Below, one piece after another: positions 46,382 to 56,446 of a stretch of 64,000 nt of DNA. Position 1 is the stretch's first letter. The number at the start of each line of letters is the position of its first letter. The stretch is from Adiantum capillus-veneris (taxonomy: Eukaryota; Streptophyta; Polypodiopsida; Polypodiales; Pteridaceae). Position numbers and translations under genes: made by a program. The DNA is taken from NCBI GenBank assembly GCA_014529385.2, contig CM043945.1:2516312-2580311 (forward strand), in the 5' to 3' direction. The notes below the pieces were generated by a model. The model was not told the DNA's origin. It searched no databases and worked only from the letters and a program-made list of their open reading frames with translations.

Positions 46382-47984
46382 TATACAGGAGCTACAAAGC
46401 AGCTACAAGCGGAAAAAACAAAGAAAAACAAAAATTATATTACAAGGGCAGTGTCTTACATGATTTTGCAATTTTTTATGGTTGATTGCGGATATTGATA
46501 ATATTTATGCCCTTATATACCTTGTTTTGCAACAAAGAAGAGATCAAATGATGAATTTGGGTCTCTAGATGTGTAAATATCACTAAATAAGAGTGTTTTT
46601 GGAGCTAAAAAGTGGAAAAAAGTGGTAATCCAAGTCCAAAAATCACAAAGAAGTGTATATTCATATACACAGGGTTACCAGCTATTTATCGTGTATGTTT
46701 GGAATTTTTTGGCTTCAATTTGCTATTTTCCTTTATTTTTTATGATTTTCTTAATAAAAGTAAAAGAAAAATAAAAAAGCAGGTGAAATGAGATCGGAAA
46801 AAAGAAAAGAATAGACGGCGATGATCCTAATGACAAGGGCAACCCATGGTAAAAATGGGGTACAATTCTGAAAAAGTTGCGGAAAGCCCGAAATGACAGA
46901 ATTTTGGCAAAGTGGACAAATTTCTCAGAAACAGGTCAAACGGAGTCCAAATTGAGAAATTTCAAATCCTAAAGTGCATTTCACGACGAGATAGGAGCAC
47001 ATGTCAAATTTGGTAACAAGTGATCCGGGAAGCCCGAAGTTAAGTATTTTTCACTTCACTATCAAGCTCATTTCCACTATTACCTTCTTGGAGAGAGCAA
47101 AGAGCACACAGGAGCATCCGACCTTCTACCGCCTTCTACGACTGCTACGAGAGCTCAGAGGACACCAGACATGAGAGGTAGACTCGTTGCCATAAGCTTT
47201 TGATGCTTATCGTTAACTTTTGTCGCGAAAACTCACCAAAACCAAGAAACAAGAGCAGACGGGGAATGGGGAAGAACGCTAGGTAGGGGCACAACCGCCT
47301 AACCAAACTTTGCAAGAACTTAGAGGTGGGTTACCCTAGTATAGGAGATGAGTTTCTAGCACTCAAAGCTCGAGAAAGAATGACTGGAAAAACCCTAGGT
47401 CAACAGAGCCTGCAAGAGGCAAACAGAAAAAAGTTGTCGGAACGACACAAAACTTCTCAGGAAGCTTAACAACATTGAGGGAAATGCAACCATGGAGTAT
47501 CTCCGGGTTTGGATCACCAAAAGTAGGTCGGAACAACCGATTCGACTGCGGACACACAAAGCGTCATTTTGGCATAACGGCTAAAATTGACGACCAAATG
47601 ACATGAAACTTCACGAGCAGTTTAAACTATACATGGATGACTTATGTTTGCAAGCAAAACCCAAAAGAAAGCTGATTCACTTACCAATGGTGAAAAAGAC
47701 GCTTTCGAGCAACCAAATGGATAAAGATGGAGAACGGGGAGCCAAAGTCAAGTCCAACCAACTGGATGGCTTCGCAACATATCCAATGAGCTGGAAATGC
47801 AACTCTCAAGAAGAAAGGTTGAAGAAATTCAACTCCAAGGCAAAAAGACGACTTCGGAGACTGAAATGCCTATAAGGGGGCTTTTTAGCTAAACTGATGA
47901 CTTTTTAAGTTGAAAACTAGTTAGCAGGGCTTAGGGCACTAGCACAAAGCATTCTTTGCACAAAAAGACCAACATTTCAAGAAA
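46382..47984 (+). other. Non-coding spacer between pol and accessory ORF, first part
   Basis: No conserved protein. A 90-codon frame at 47603-47875 contains a 20-nt exact copy (47628-47647) of the reverse transcriptase catalytic segment at 42592-42611, encoding Y-M-D-D-L-C; its neighbours do not match. The rest reads like untranslated element sequence. Confidence 0.5.
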
Positions 47985-48995
47985 AGACATCATACGCGTA
48001 TGATGTCTCACAGCATGATTTTCACATTCATTTCAACATTGAGTGCATAGCCTCATTCCACATGTTAATCACATCCTATGAACCAAGTATCATGAGAATT
48101 GGAGTTAGAAAACCCAAGGAAAACCAAAAAGACGCAAAGTAGGCCATAAAATTGATTTTTGGTCCTAATTTTGTCAAAATAACTCCAAACTCATTGAAAC
48201 TTTGTAGGATTGTTGATTAACACATCTACAAGCTATCTGGAACCAAAAAGCACCATTTTGACACAAAAGACATCATACGCGTATGATGTCTATTTGCACT
48301 TACAGAGCCAAAAATGCTCATTTGTCATCATACATCCATTATATATATCTAATACATGCTACATATGAAGTTTGGAACCATTTGGTCAAGTGGATCACCC
48401 CATTAGCCCAATTAAGAGAAAATCCTTCATACAAAGCCTATTTTTGTCCCAAATCCAACATATTCAAGTCCAAACCAAGATTTGAGTATAAACAGTCCTT
48501 CACTAGCACATGGAGAGTCCACAGAACCAATCCCATGAAAAATTGATGAAAAAGACATCATACGCGTATGATGTCCCCAGAGCCATTTTTAGTCCAAATT
48601 CTACCCAAACTTGATAAATCCACTGAATAAGCCTATCTAAAGCCAAATCCAAGCTTATAGAGAAAATTGGTCCAAAAATGCACTAAAAGACATCATACGC
48701 GTATGATGTCTCACTATGTGATTTTGGCACCTCAGGGCTTCAACCACCAAACAGAAGTGTTCTACATGCCATTTGAAAGTAATCCACCAAGTTTTATCCA
48801 ATTTGGATCATAAAATCCATTTCCCTTTCAAAATTTTGCCAAGAGCCTGAACTGGACTAAAACTGGCCAAAACTTGACCAAATGGGATCCAAACTCAAAT
48901 CCAAGCATATGACACTCATGTATACACTATCAGCTACAAGCACAACCAATATGAAGTCATTCTGACACAAAAGACATCATACGCGTATGATGTCT
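47985..48995. repeat. Five spaced copies of a perfect 22-24 bp palindrome
   Basis: AGACATCATACG followed at once by its reverse complement occurs at 47985-48008, 48268-48291, 48688-48711 and 48972-48995 as a perfect 24-mer, and at 48554-48575 as the inner perfect 22-mer. Start-to-start distances are 283, 285, 135 and 284 bp. The left flank is usually ACA(A/C)AAAAG or similar, while the sequence between copies is not alike. The centre is ACGCGT, a CGCG-box-like word. Such conservation in otherwise diverged non-coding DNA suggests a protein-binding or RNA-structure role. Confidence 0.95.
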
Positions 48996-49161
48996 CAAGC
49001 ATGTTTTTGAGCCCAGTTTGCATATTTTTTCACCTACATTGCATCCTTAGGCCCTGAATAGCTCATGTTTCAATTTTCAAGTCATTTGAATAGTTAAAAG
49101 CTTCATTTCGTCTTTCAGTACTAAAAAGACGCTAACTTCTGAAATTGGAGTTACAGGATCC

Positions 49162-52100
49162 ATGGATTCCGCTAAGTCATCGGCAACTAAGAGAAAAAGA
49201 CCAACCATCAAGGATGCTCTTGCAGAGGCAGAACCTTTTGATATTCCAACAGAAACCCTCAAGCCAACCAAGACTTGGGTGGAGGAAGCAGTACTAGAAA
49301 AAGAGGGAATAAAGATCTACCAGGGGACTTTCAGAGATCCTCAAGGGCAATCGGTCAATGTACCTATGATCCCACGAGAATTAGTGGACTATAGCAGATC
49401 AGAGAACATAAGCAGATACCTAGAAAAGGCTGACTTACACAGGTTCTTCACCTCGAGACCATCAGGCGTAGACACAAGAAGAGTGTATGAGTTGGCAACA
49501 TCCATTCAGAAGGATGGGAAAGCCACGTTGACAGCCATGGATGGAGAAACAGTTGAAGTACAGATCACTCCACAGCTCATTGCAGATGCATTGAAGCTGC
49601 ACAACAAAGGGAGTTCTGTCAGAGAAAGAAGGGAGGCCATAGAGGTCTATGGATCAAAGAAACAAAATACAACCTACGGAGATATGGCAGATCAACGAGC
49701 TGCAACCCTTTGCCGATTATACAACCAGTTTTTCCATGTGTGCAGTAAAAGACCGCAGAAGTATACTACACCACCCCATGCCATTGCGACAACCATCACA
49801 TGGGCACTGAAGAGCAACGTGCCAAAAGAGGTGAATTATGCTCAATACATCCACGACCAAGTAATCGCCATGCACAACCAGAAACCAAAGTACATAGGAG
49901 GAGGAGAAATCCTAACAAGAATAGCTTATGAAGCTATTGGAGCTAGAGATCAAGGGCCACGGATTCCCTCCCAGAATGAGTGGCTTAGAGAAGCCGATGA
50001 GGAGGAAGAACAGCAAGAAGTATCCAAGAGGGCGTCCACAAGAGCACGCCGAAAACTAGAAATAGTTTCAGAATATGAAGAGGCTGTGGACGAGCCGCTC
50101 AAGAAGAAAGCGAAGAAGAAGGCCGATCCCAAGCAAACCAAAAGTCAAAAAGCCGCAAGAATGGAAAGGCTGGTAGAGCAATTTAGAGCGAAAAGAGCTC
50201 TAAAGGGGGACTTCGAAGAAATGTGGGTGCCGGACCCCAGTAAAGTCGGAACCAGCTCAGCCAGGCCACATGTTGATCAATATGATCAATATATTAGAGC
50301 TTATGAGGAGTCGGAGGCCATAATTGAGCAGCAACCTGTCGAGCCTTATACTGAAGAGGAAGTACAACTTTTAAAAGCTGAGCTGAAAAAGGACGACAAG
50401 GGGAAGAAGAAAGTAGATGAGTCTACTGAACCTCAAGAGAAAGACGGGCAAGCAAACAAAGGGAAAGCCAAGATGACTGAGGACAATCAGCCCTCTTCTA
50501 CTGTTGTACCAAGCCCGAAGAAGATGGGAATTATTGTGGAGGAAACCACAATAGAAATAGAAACAAAAATTATGGAAAAGCCGGAGGCCAGGACCAAGGA
50601 AAAGGAGATAGATCCAGTTCAGCAAAAGAAAGATGATTATGAGGATCTGGTAGCGATCGGATACAGTGAAGAAGAGGCCCTGGAGGCAGTTTATGGGATA
50701 TCCCTACGGAAACAAGATGATCGGAAAGGGACGAAGGAAAAGACAAAGGGTACAATGGAGAGTAAAGAGAAAATGGACGAGCCGAAGCCATTGGAGGTGG
50801 TGGCAGAAAGAGCTGTCAAGTTGACAGATGAAGATGAAAAAGACATGCACATGGTGCATGAACTGCTCAGCAAGATTAAAGAAAGATCCAGAGCAAAGGA
50901 AGTAGCACTTGAGACAGCAAAACAAAAGGAAGCAGAGTTGCAGAAGAAGTTAGAGAATGCTATGACTGAATCTGAAAGTCATAAAGCATCACTCTACGAC
51001 GCCGAAAACGAGAGAGACGGCTTGATACTCCAACTAGCCGAAGCTTCAAGAGAGGTAACAAGTTCACAGGAAGCAAAGGAGAGAATAGAAGATGAGCTGG
51101 AGGCAGCCAAGGATGAGCTCATTGAGCTAAGGGAAAGAGTCGAACTTCAAGAAAGGACAATCACGAGACTCAGGACCACCCCTAGAGCTAGCAGAGCAGG
51201 AACAGAACAAGAGGGAGCCCTCGTACCAGCTCTGGAAGAGCAGGTCAGAAGTTTGCAAAGAGAGCTGAGGTTAGAGCAAGTACAAAGATTGCACATGGCG
51301 GAGGGACCATTGGCTGCAGAGGAGAGGCTCACATCAGAAAACCAAACACTAAGGACAGAAAATGAGACCCTCCGCAAACAGCTCCAAGACCTCCAAGAGC
51401 AACAAAGAAGAGAAACAGAGCCACCACAAGAAGAAGCAGGGGGAGCAGCCATAGAGCTACCTGAAACTGGAGAGGCAACCACAATTGAAGATCCAGCCCC
51501 AGTTCAAGAAGTGGCCTCGACTTCAGGAATCTCTGAAGAAGAAGAACAAAGGCTCCAGGACCAAATAGAAAAGTCAACAGAGGAAAGTGCCAAGGCGGAA
51601 ATGGAATGGGAAAGGAGACTCCTCATCTCCATTAGACTTCAAGGTTTAGACACAAAAGTGCTCCATGAAGAGTGGATGCAACCCAGCCTGCCTTTCCCTC
51701 TGATGAAATTTGAAGTGATAAAGACGAAAAAGAGAATAGAGGAGGAGCAGTATGTCGCTCTTTACGAAGGCGACATCACAAAGGATGAACAATCAAAGAA
51801 GATTGTAGATTCTCAACCTAGATGGAGGAAAGGTTGGCTGAACAAATACCCAGCCTACCTCATCTACTTGGTAGAGGCTCCAAAGGAGATTCGGGAGGAT
51901 GCAACCTTCTGCCCGGTGCCAAGAGTCAGAAGCTGGAAAGAGCATGGCAGGATTGCAGAAAAGAAGCCAAATTGGCTTAATTACCCAAGGATGCCAGGAC
52001 CAAAGGAAGGAGAGAGAATAGGTAAAGCCTACATGGTGAAAACCCTAACGGGCACCATCAAACTCTTTACTGGCTCTCCTGACCTTTCGTGTCAGATGCT

Positions 52101-52419
52101 AAAGAAAATCTGCAGGACTCTCTTAGCATGCATTGAAGTGTTCGCGCCAGATAAAGCCACGACCTCGAGTCTACTATCGACGGCCGACACATTGACGGAT
52201 ATGATGTATGATCTTTCATTGCAGCCATCACCAAAGGTGTTACATCTCTTATACCAAAGAATTATGTTTTTGCCTAGCTTCCACATGCAAACATTCGAAG
52301 AAGCTTTCTACACCGGCTTTTTCACTCACGAAAGCAAAATATTCGGCCCAACCTTGACCATCGGCAACCTACGCTACGAATCACATTTGCAGATGCTCAA
52401 GACGACAGGACTCTATTGA
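49162..52419 (+). CDS. Accessory ORF of Ty3-type element, 1085-residue coiled-coil protein
   Basis: Uninterrupted 1085 codons from ATG at 49162, although pol upstream is frameshifted three times. No family recognised with certainty. Residues about 30-280 form a helical N-terminal domain (RFFTSRPSGVDTRRVYELAT, VEVQITPQLIADALKLH, TTPPHAIATTITWALK). Residues 280-560 are lysine/glutamate-rich and low in complexity, with nuclear-signal-like KKKAKKKADPKQTK. Residues about 560-790 are a long coiled coil (EELEAAKDELIELRERVELQ type, LTSENQTLRTENETLRKQLQ). Residues about 830-1085 form a compact C-terminal domain (PRWRKGWLNKYPAYLIYLVE, NWLNYPRMPGPKEG, FMQTFEEAFYTGFF-like end). No signal peptide or membrane segment is visible, so it is unlike the env-like ORFs of Athila-type elements. 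It ends about 38 bp before the 3' polypurine tract. Confidence 0.85.
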   Translation: MDSAKSSATKRKRPTIKDALAEAEPFDIPTETLKPTKTWVEEAVLEKEGIKIYQGTFRDPQGQSVNVPMIPRELVDYSRSENISRYLEKADLHRFFTSRPSGVDTRRVYELATSIQKDGKATLTAMDGETVEVQITPQLIADALKLHNKGSSVRERREAIEVYGSKKQNTTYGDMADQRAATLCRLYNQFFHVCSKRPQKYTTPPHAIATTITWALKSNVPKEVNYAQYIHDQVIAMHNQKPKYIGGGEILTRIAYEAIGARDQGPRIPSQNEWLREADEEEEQQEVSKRASTRARRKLEIVSEYEEAVDEPLKKKAKKKADPKQTKSQKAARMERLVEQFRAKRALKGDFEEMWVPDPSKVGTSSARPHVDQYDQYIRAYEESEAIIEQQPVEPYTEEEVQLLKAELKKDDKGKKKVDESTEPQEKDGQANKGKAKMTEDNQPSSTVVPSPKKMGIIVEETTIEIETKIMEKPEARTKEKEIDPVQQKKDDYEDLVAIGYSEEEALEAVYGISLRKQDDRKGTKEKTKGTMESKEKMDEPKPLEVVAERAVKLTDEDEKDMHMVHELLSKIKERSRAKEVALETAKQKEAELQKKLENAMTESESHKASLYDAENERDGLILQLAEASREVTSSQEAKERIEDELEAAKDELIELRERVELQERTITRLRTTPRASRAGTEQEGALVPALEEQVRSLQRELRLEQVQRLHMAEGPLAAEERLTSENQTLRTENETLRKQLQDLQEQQRRETEPPQEEAGGAAIELPETGEATTIEDPAPVQEVASTSGISEEEEQRLQDQIEKSTEESAKAEMEWERRLLISIRLQGLDTKVLHEEWMQPSLPFPLMKFEVIKTKKRIEEEQYVALYEGDITKDEQSKKIVDSQPRWRKGWLNKYPAYLIYLVEAPKEIREDATFCPVPRVRSWKEHGRIAEKKPNWLNYPRMPGPKEGERIGKAYMVKTLTGTIKLFTGSPDLSCQMLKKICRTLLACIEVFAPDKATTSSLLSTADTLTDMMYDLSLQPSPKVLHLLYQRIMFLPSFHMQTFEEAFYTGFFTHESKIFGPTLTIGNLRYESHLQMLKTTGLY

Positions 52420-52456
52420 CCAAGCCTAAAAGTCATGTCAGGGACGACATGAACGC

Positions 52457-52468
52457 GGAGGGGGGGAG
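52457..52468 (+). other. 3' polypurine tract
   Basis: GGAGGGGGGGAG directly before the LTR start TGTTGAGCC. Second tract of this kind in the element. Confidence 0.88.
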
Positions 52469-52754
52469 TGTTGAGCCAGCAGAGGATCACACCCACATTT
52501 TTGCTCACACCCATCATTTTGTAACCATTGATTGTAATAAATGTCTTTCCGACATTAATTTTGATTTGAGCCATTCATTAAGTAACGGGACTCAATTGAG
52601 TTTCGAGCTTGTAATCCCGAAGTAATTTCACATGTTAATGTAAATAATTAGAGATGTTCTCACCTCCAAGGCTGAGGTATATAAGCCAAAGTTTTGTAAC
52701 CTAAGGAAGATTCAATTATTAATCAAAGTGAGTTTTTGAGCGCCGTGACTGTGT

Positions 52755-52807
<53 letters not shown>

Positions 52808-53431
52808 TTATCTCCTTGCTACGCGAGCTACGGGACCGCCATTGGAGAAGCGACACCGCCATTGTGTTAGCAACGGCGAGAGCTACGCACTGATACCAAG
52901 AGTGCGCGTTATCGGCTTCTATGTGTGGTAAGTTCCTACGAGCTTCGGTGTGAGTTTTCTTCCAACTCGTGTGTCAGAATAGAGCGTGCAGCATATCTAT
53001 AGAACCACAACGAGTAGAGCTACACATTAGTACCATCGGGGTCAAGTTTCGGTCACCTGTATTTTTCGGCCTGTCTTCATACGCGTTTACCGCACGGAGT
53101 GGTTATAGGTTGATTTTGCAGTTCAAGTCTTTAGGGTGTTGTTCTTACCTAGTGTATAGACTTCCCCTTGAGTTTGAGATCGATTCGATGATTCTAGATC
53201 CTATTTCGTATAGCATTCGTTCGTAGTCCGGATTTCAGTCACTTGCGTATTTTAGAACTTAGATTTGATTTCCTTAGTAGTGATTGTCATTAGAAGGTCG
53301 AGTAGGTGATTTGACACCCACCTAGTTGTTTCCATGCGCCTGCGGGTCAAGCTCCGTCCTCGTCTGACAAATTCTGTTGTTGGTTGAGTTCTCGCTATTT
53401 AGCTTCCGCTAGCGGCGTAACCGCCTTAACA
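52469..53431 (+). repeat. 3' LTR of Ty3-type element
   Basis: 963 bp, TGTTGAGCC...GCCTTAACA with a near-perfect 6-bp terminal inverted repeat. TATATAA at 52678-52684 is the likely promoter; a (GA)n tract at 52757-52805 lies in the transcribed leader; the remainder is GC- and CpG-richer than its surroundings. It includes TCATACGCGT at 53077-53086, the same as one half plus centre of the spacer palindrome. No second copy occurs in the window. Confidence 0.8.
52757..52805. repeat. (GA)n microsatellite in the LTR
   Basis: About 25 GA repeats, about 75 bp downstream of the LTR TATA box. Confidence 0.95.
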
Positions 53432-53440
53432 TAGAGATAG

Positions 53441-53522
<82 letters not shown>

Positions 53523-53640
53523 TCAGAGATAGCATGTAGAAAGATAGAGAGAGAGAAAGGGAGAGAGAGTGTGCATTGAGAGAGAGAGGTAGAGAGAGTG
53601 TGTGTATGCAAAGAGAGAGTGAGTGAGTGTCACCTAGCTT
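53432..53640. repeat. (GATA)n and (GA)n microsatellites
   Basis: About seven GATA repeats from 53433, then about 30 GA repeats to 53519, followed by imperfect GA/GT-rich sequence. The Ty3 LTR ends at its border, so the repeat was probably the insertion target. Confidence 0.92.
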
Positions 53641-53879
53641 GTAATGGTGGCGACTGGGTTGATCGCCTTCCCATCGTAGAGCCGAGAAGGGGGGATTCAA
53701 GGGGAGACCATCCGATCATAGTGCCCCGTGGTCGAACCAATGTGGACGACATGCCACACCTATAAATAGGGTTCATGGATGAGGTGTAATCCTCATTGTC
53801 TCATAGGTTAGATAGTGAGCCTTGGTGACCTAACCCTCTCTACGTGGAATGCCCGTAGCCGCATTATGAAGATTCAACA
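53641..53879 (+). mobile_element. Copia LTR 3' part
   Basis: Ends CATTATGAAGATTCAACA and is followed at once by a copia primer site. TATAAATAGGG at 53761-53771 fits the LTR promoter. The LTR start is not clear (perhaps near 53626 or within the GA tract). No gag was found downstream; the dispersed repeat D (53955) may be its leader. Confidence 0.6.
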
Positions 53880-53880
53880 T

Positions 53881-53892
53881 TGGTATCAGAGC
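53881..53892 (+). promoter_or_regulatory. Copia primer binding site (initiator-Met tRNA)
   Basis: TGGTATCAGAGC, one base after the LTR end CAACA. Confidence 0.85.
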
Positions 53893-53954
53893 TTGGTCAA
53901 GTTTTGTGCATGAATAGCCCACATATACCTTAATCCACACATTATTCACATTAA

Positions 53955-54129
53955 GAGGTATTCCTAATGGCTTCAAAAGGTATTCCTAGTTCAAAGATTC
54001 CTCTCAACAACAAGAAAAATGATGTGTTAGTTTATAGCACATAACAACAGGCAATGACAAAGCACATAGATTTGCAAGAATATTAGCTCGAAAGGACCAA
54101 TACAACATTGTGTGTGTGTGTGTGTGTGT

Positions 54130-54176
<47 letters not shown>

Positions 54177-54365
54177 AAACACTAAAGAGAAGAGAAGAAA
54201 ATGCTAGAGGAAAAATGAAAGAGAAGAAAAACACCTATTTATATGGGCACAAAAGGTTTTTTGACTTTCCACCTTCATCTGTCTTTTCATTTCCTAAACT
54301 CACCCTTCACGTATGCACTTAATATGTTTTGAAATATTTTTTTTTAAAGGAGATTGGGGAGACCT
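53955..54365. repeat. Dispersed repeat D, copy 2
   Basis: Matches 12445-12860. Contains a (TG)n(GA)n tract (54108-54172) where the other copy has a shorter GA tract. Confidence 0.7.
54108..54172. repeat. (TG)n(GA)n microsatellite
   Basis: About 11 TG repeats, GAAA, then about 20 GA repeats. Confidence 0.95.
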
Positions 54366-54516
54366 AATTGGATTAATGAGGCTTTTGAAGAAAAGACAAA
54401 ATTTAAGGTTAAGAGGAAGATGAGCGCAGAAAGGTGTGCCCTAGCTCGAGGAAGACACTCTCATTCTCCTTATTTATCACTCTCTCTAACACTCTCACAT
54501 GCTCTCAAACAGTCTG

Positions 54517-54552
54517 TGTGTGTGTGTGTGTGTGTGTGTGTTTGTGTGTGTG
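54517..54552. repeat. (TG)n microsatellite
   Basis: About 17 TG repeats with one TT interruption at 54541. Confidence 0.93.
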
Positions 54553-54559
54553 AAATCAC

Positions 54560-55380
54560 TCGTCCCCTTGCGCTCTAGCCAAAGGGTGCTGCCCGTTGTC
54601 CTTCATCTGCTTCGTTATAGGTGCTGCCTCTCGCCCTGCACCATCGTTCGCCTACATCGCTCGGGTGGTCCACGTTGCCTTTGCGCTGCAGTCACCACCC
54701 CATTGCACACCTGTCTGCCCCATTGCGCCGCCGCCGCCGCCGTTACATTCCATTGTGCACTTGTACCACCATCGCCCTTCAATGCCAACATGGGGCCCAT
54801 TGAAGCATTGTCCTTGACTGCAACGACCACTAGAGCCTACTAAAACCTTGAGACATTGTCGCCATCTACCATGGTTGCCACCTGCAATGGCTAAATTTTG
54901 GCTTTCCCTGTCGGTCATGACACTTTTTGGGGGGGCACCATATACCTTTAAAATATATAGTGCATGCACCACTGCATGGGCACTAGATGCACACACATAG
55001 CGCAGTGATGAAGGCAGCACCTCTGGGCCTCGAGGTTGGGGGTTTCGATTGCACCGTGTTCACTCTGCGTGTTGACTTTTTGATCAAAGGTGGGCTAACA
55101 ACTGCAGTCGACGACTGATAATTAGCTTGGCTTGCCTTGCTTCTCCACGAGGGCAAGCAAACCAAAATTTAACAAGCGCCTTTGCATCCACTATCGCTTG
55201 CTACACCATCCACTATCCGCAGCCCCCAATTCGCTACCATCTACAATTGCAACAGCCCATTAGCCGCCGCCAACTACCGCCACTTTTGTCGGTGTTCACC
55301 GTTGTCGAAGTGCTCATCGCTCATGCTTGCAACCATAGTGCGTTGGTTCATCACCCTCTCTCTCTCTTTGCTTTGTTATT
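54560..55380. other. GC-rich stretch with short frames, no gene recognised
   Basis: Clearly richer in C and CpG than its surroundings, with a (CCG)n tract at about 54727-54741. Several short frames on both strands lack any known motif and are proline/alanine/histidine-rich, as expected from base composition. It may be an LTR leader or captured DNA. Confidence 0.4.
54998..55052 (+). repeat. tRNA-like (SINE) head
   Basis: Box A-like TAGCGCAGTGA (54998-55008) and box B-like GTTTCGATTGC (55042-55052), 33 nt apart, with an anticodon-arm-like ACCTC...GAGGT between. Looks like the 5' head of a tRNA-derived SINE. Too degenerate to be a tRNA gene. Confidence 0.5.
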
Positions 55381-56201
55381 ATAGAGAGTAGAGACTAATA
55401 ACAAGCTCCAAGGTTATTACAAATCATGGAGGATTAAGGCAGCACCTCAAAAATTGAATTCACTAAGGGGAGTTCACGTGCGCATGCAATGATATATTTA
55501 AAGAAAGTCTTCAATGAAGGGTTTTCTACACCAAGATCAGGTAGCCTTGCATCAGTTTTTGCAACATCGATTTTGGATTTCATATCACAAACTCTCGCAG
55601 AAAATTTTGCTACTTATCACCGACTCTGACATCGATTCGCTACTCTCAAAAGAGAGGGGGTGATTACTTTACTTTCTTGCTCATTTGTTAAGCGTTCTTT
55701 GTGCAATTCTCCATTGTTTTGGGTTTGCGTGCATTTATTTGCTAGAAAACATAAAAAGAAAAGTCTGCTCATCTTGGTGTGTCCGCGGCACTCTCTAGTT
55801 CTCTAGGTTTTTCGGGCTTAACGTTATCATTGATTGCAGGCTTCACCCCGATCGAGCTATATGGCCGTAGATGCTAGTTCATTTTTTGCTATGGAGCACG
55901 TTCACTAGTCACCTCACATGATCTACCAATGCCCTCCATAGTCGTAGATCCCGCAATCCGACTGTGTGCGTCTGTCGCACGTGTCAATGCAAGGAACTTG
56001 CCGATACACTGTGTGCGAGCCACAAATGGCTCCAAGCACGCAACTAAACTAATCTAGCAAGCTCAAGAGAGCAAGGGTGTGTCACTCACCACTCTACGCT
56101 CGCCTTCGTGGAGGATTCCTCACCACGAAGAAGAAGGAGCCGCTACCGTGCCGCGCTCAACCGCTTTGCCGCCGCCGTGCCATCGTCGCAATGCTCGATT
56201 A

Positions 56202-56239
<38 letters not shown>

Positions 56240-56446
56240 TACACACACAAGGAGGTGAAGAAGAAGAAGATGGAGATGGAGATGGAGCAAGAGCACTCTT
56301 CTATTGCACAAATGAAAGAATGAGTGATTTTTAGGTAAATTAGGTGACTTTTATATGAGCTCGCCCCATTCACACTTGGGTGCCCATACTTAGCCAACTA
56401 ACCCTTGAATGTTGCTGTTAGAGTGCACCTCTCATCGGCGATCACT
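55381..56446. other. Non-coding stretch, nothing recognised
   Basis: Only low-complexity frames. A (CT)n tract lies at 56203-56237. Confidence 0.45.
56203..56237. repeat. (CT)n microsatellite
   Basis: About 17 CT repeats, followed by CA/GAAG-rich sequence. Confidence 0.93.

Larger units (their letters stand above)
39597..53431 (+). mobile_element. 5'-truncated Ty3-type retrotransposon with accessory ORF
   Basis: Protease, reverse transcriptase, RNase H and integrase in Ty3/gypsy order, then an unusual post-integrase tail, spacer, 1085-codon ORF, polypurine tract and a 963-bp 3' LTR. Gag and the 5' LTR are missing: coding begins abruptly at 39597 with no LTR-like sequence before it. Three frameshifts (near 42728, 44285 and 44776) split pol. 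The 3' LTR ends in a GATA repeat, possibly its target. Total length is about 13.8 kb even without the 5' end, which is large for a plant element. Confidence 0.88.

Noticed and set aside
49162-52419. Host coiled-coil gene such as a kinesin or myosin-like protein
   Set aside because: It has no motor or other host domain and sits between an internal polypurine tract and the LTR of a retroelement, so an element ORF is the simpler reading.
49162-52419. Envelope-like protein
   Set aside because: No signal peptide, membrane segment or cysteine pattern is visible.
54499-54843. Protein gene in the GC-rich stretch
   Set aside because: Overlapping frames on both strands all follow base composition and none has a motif.
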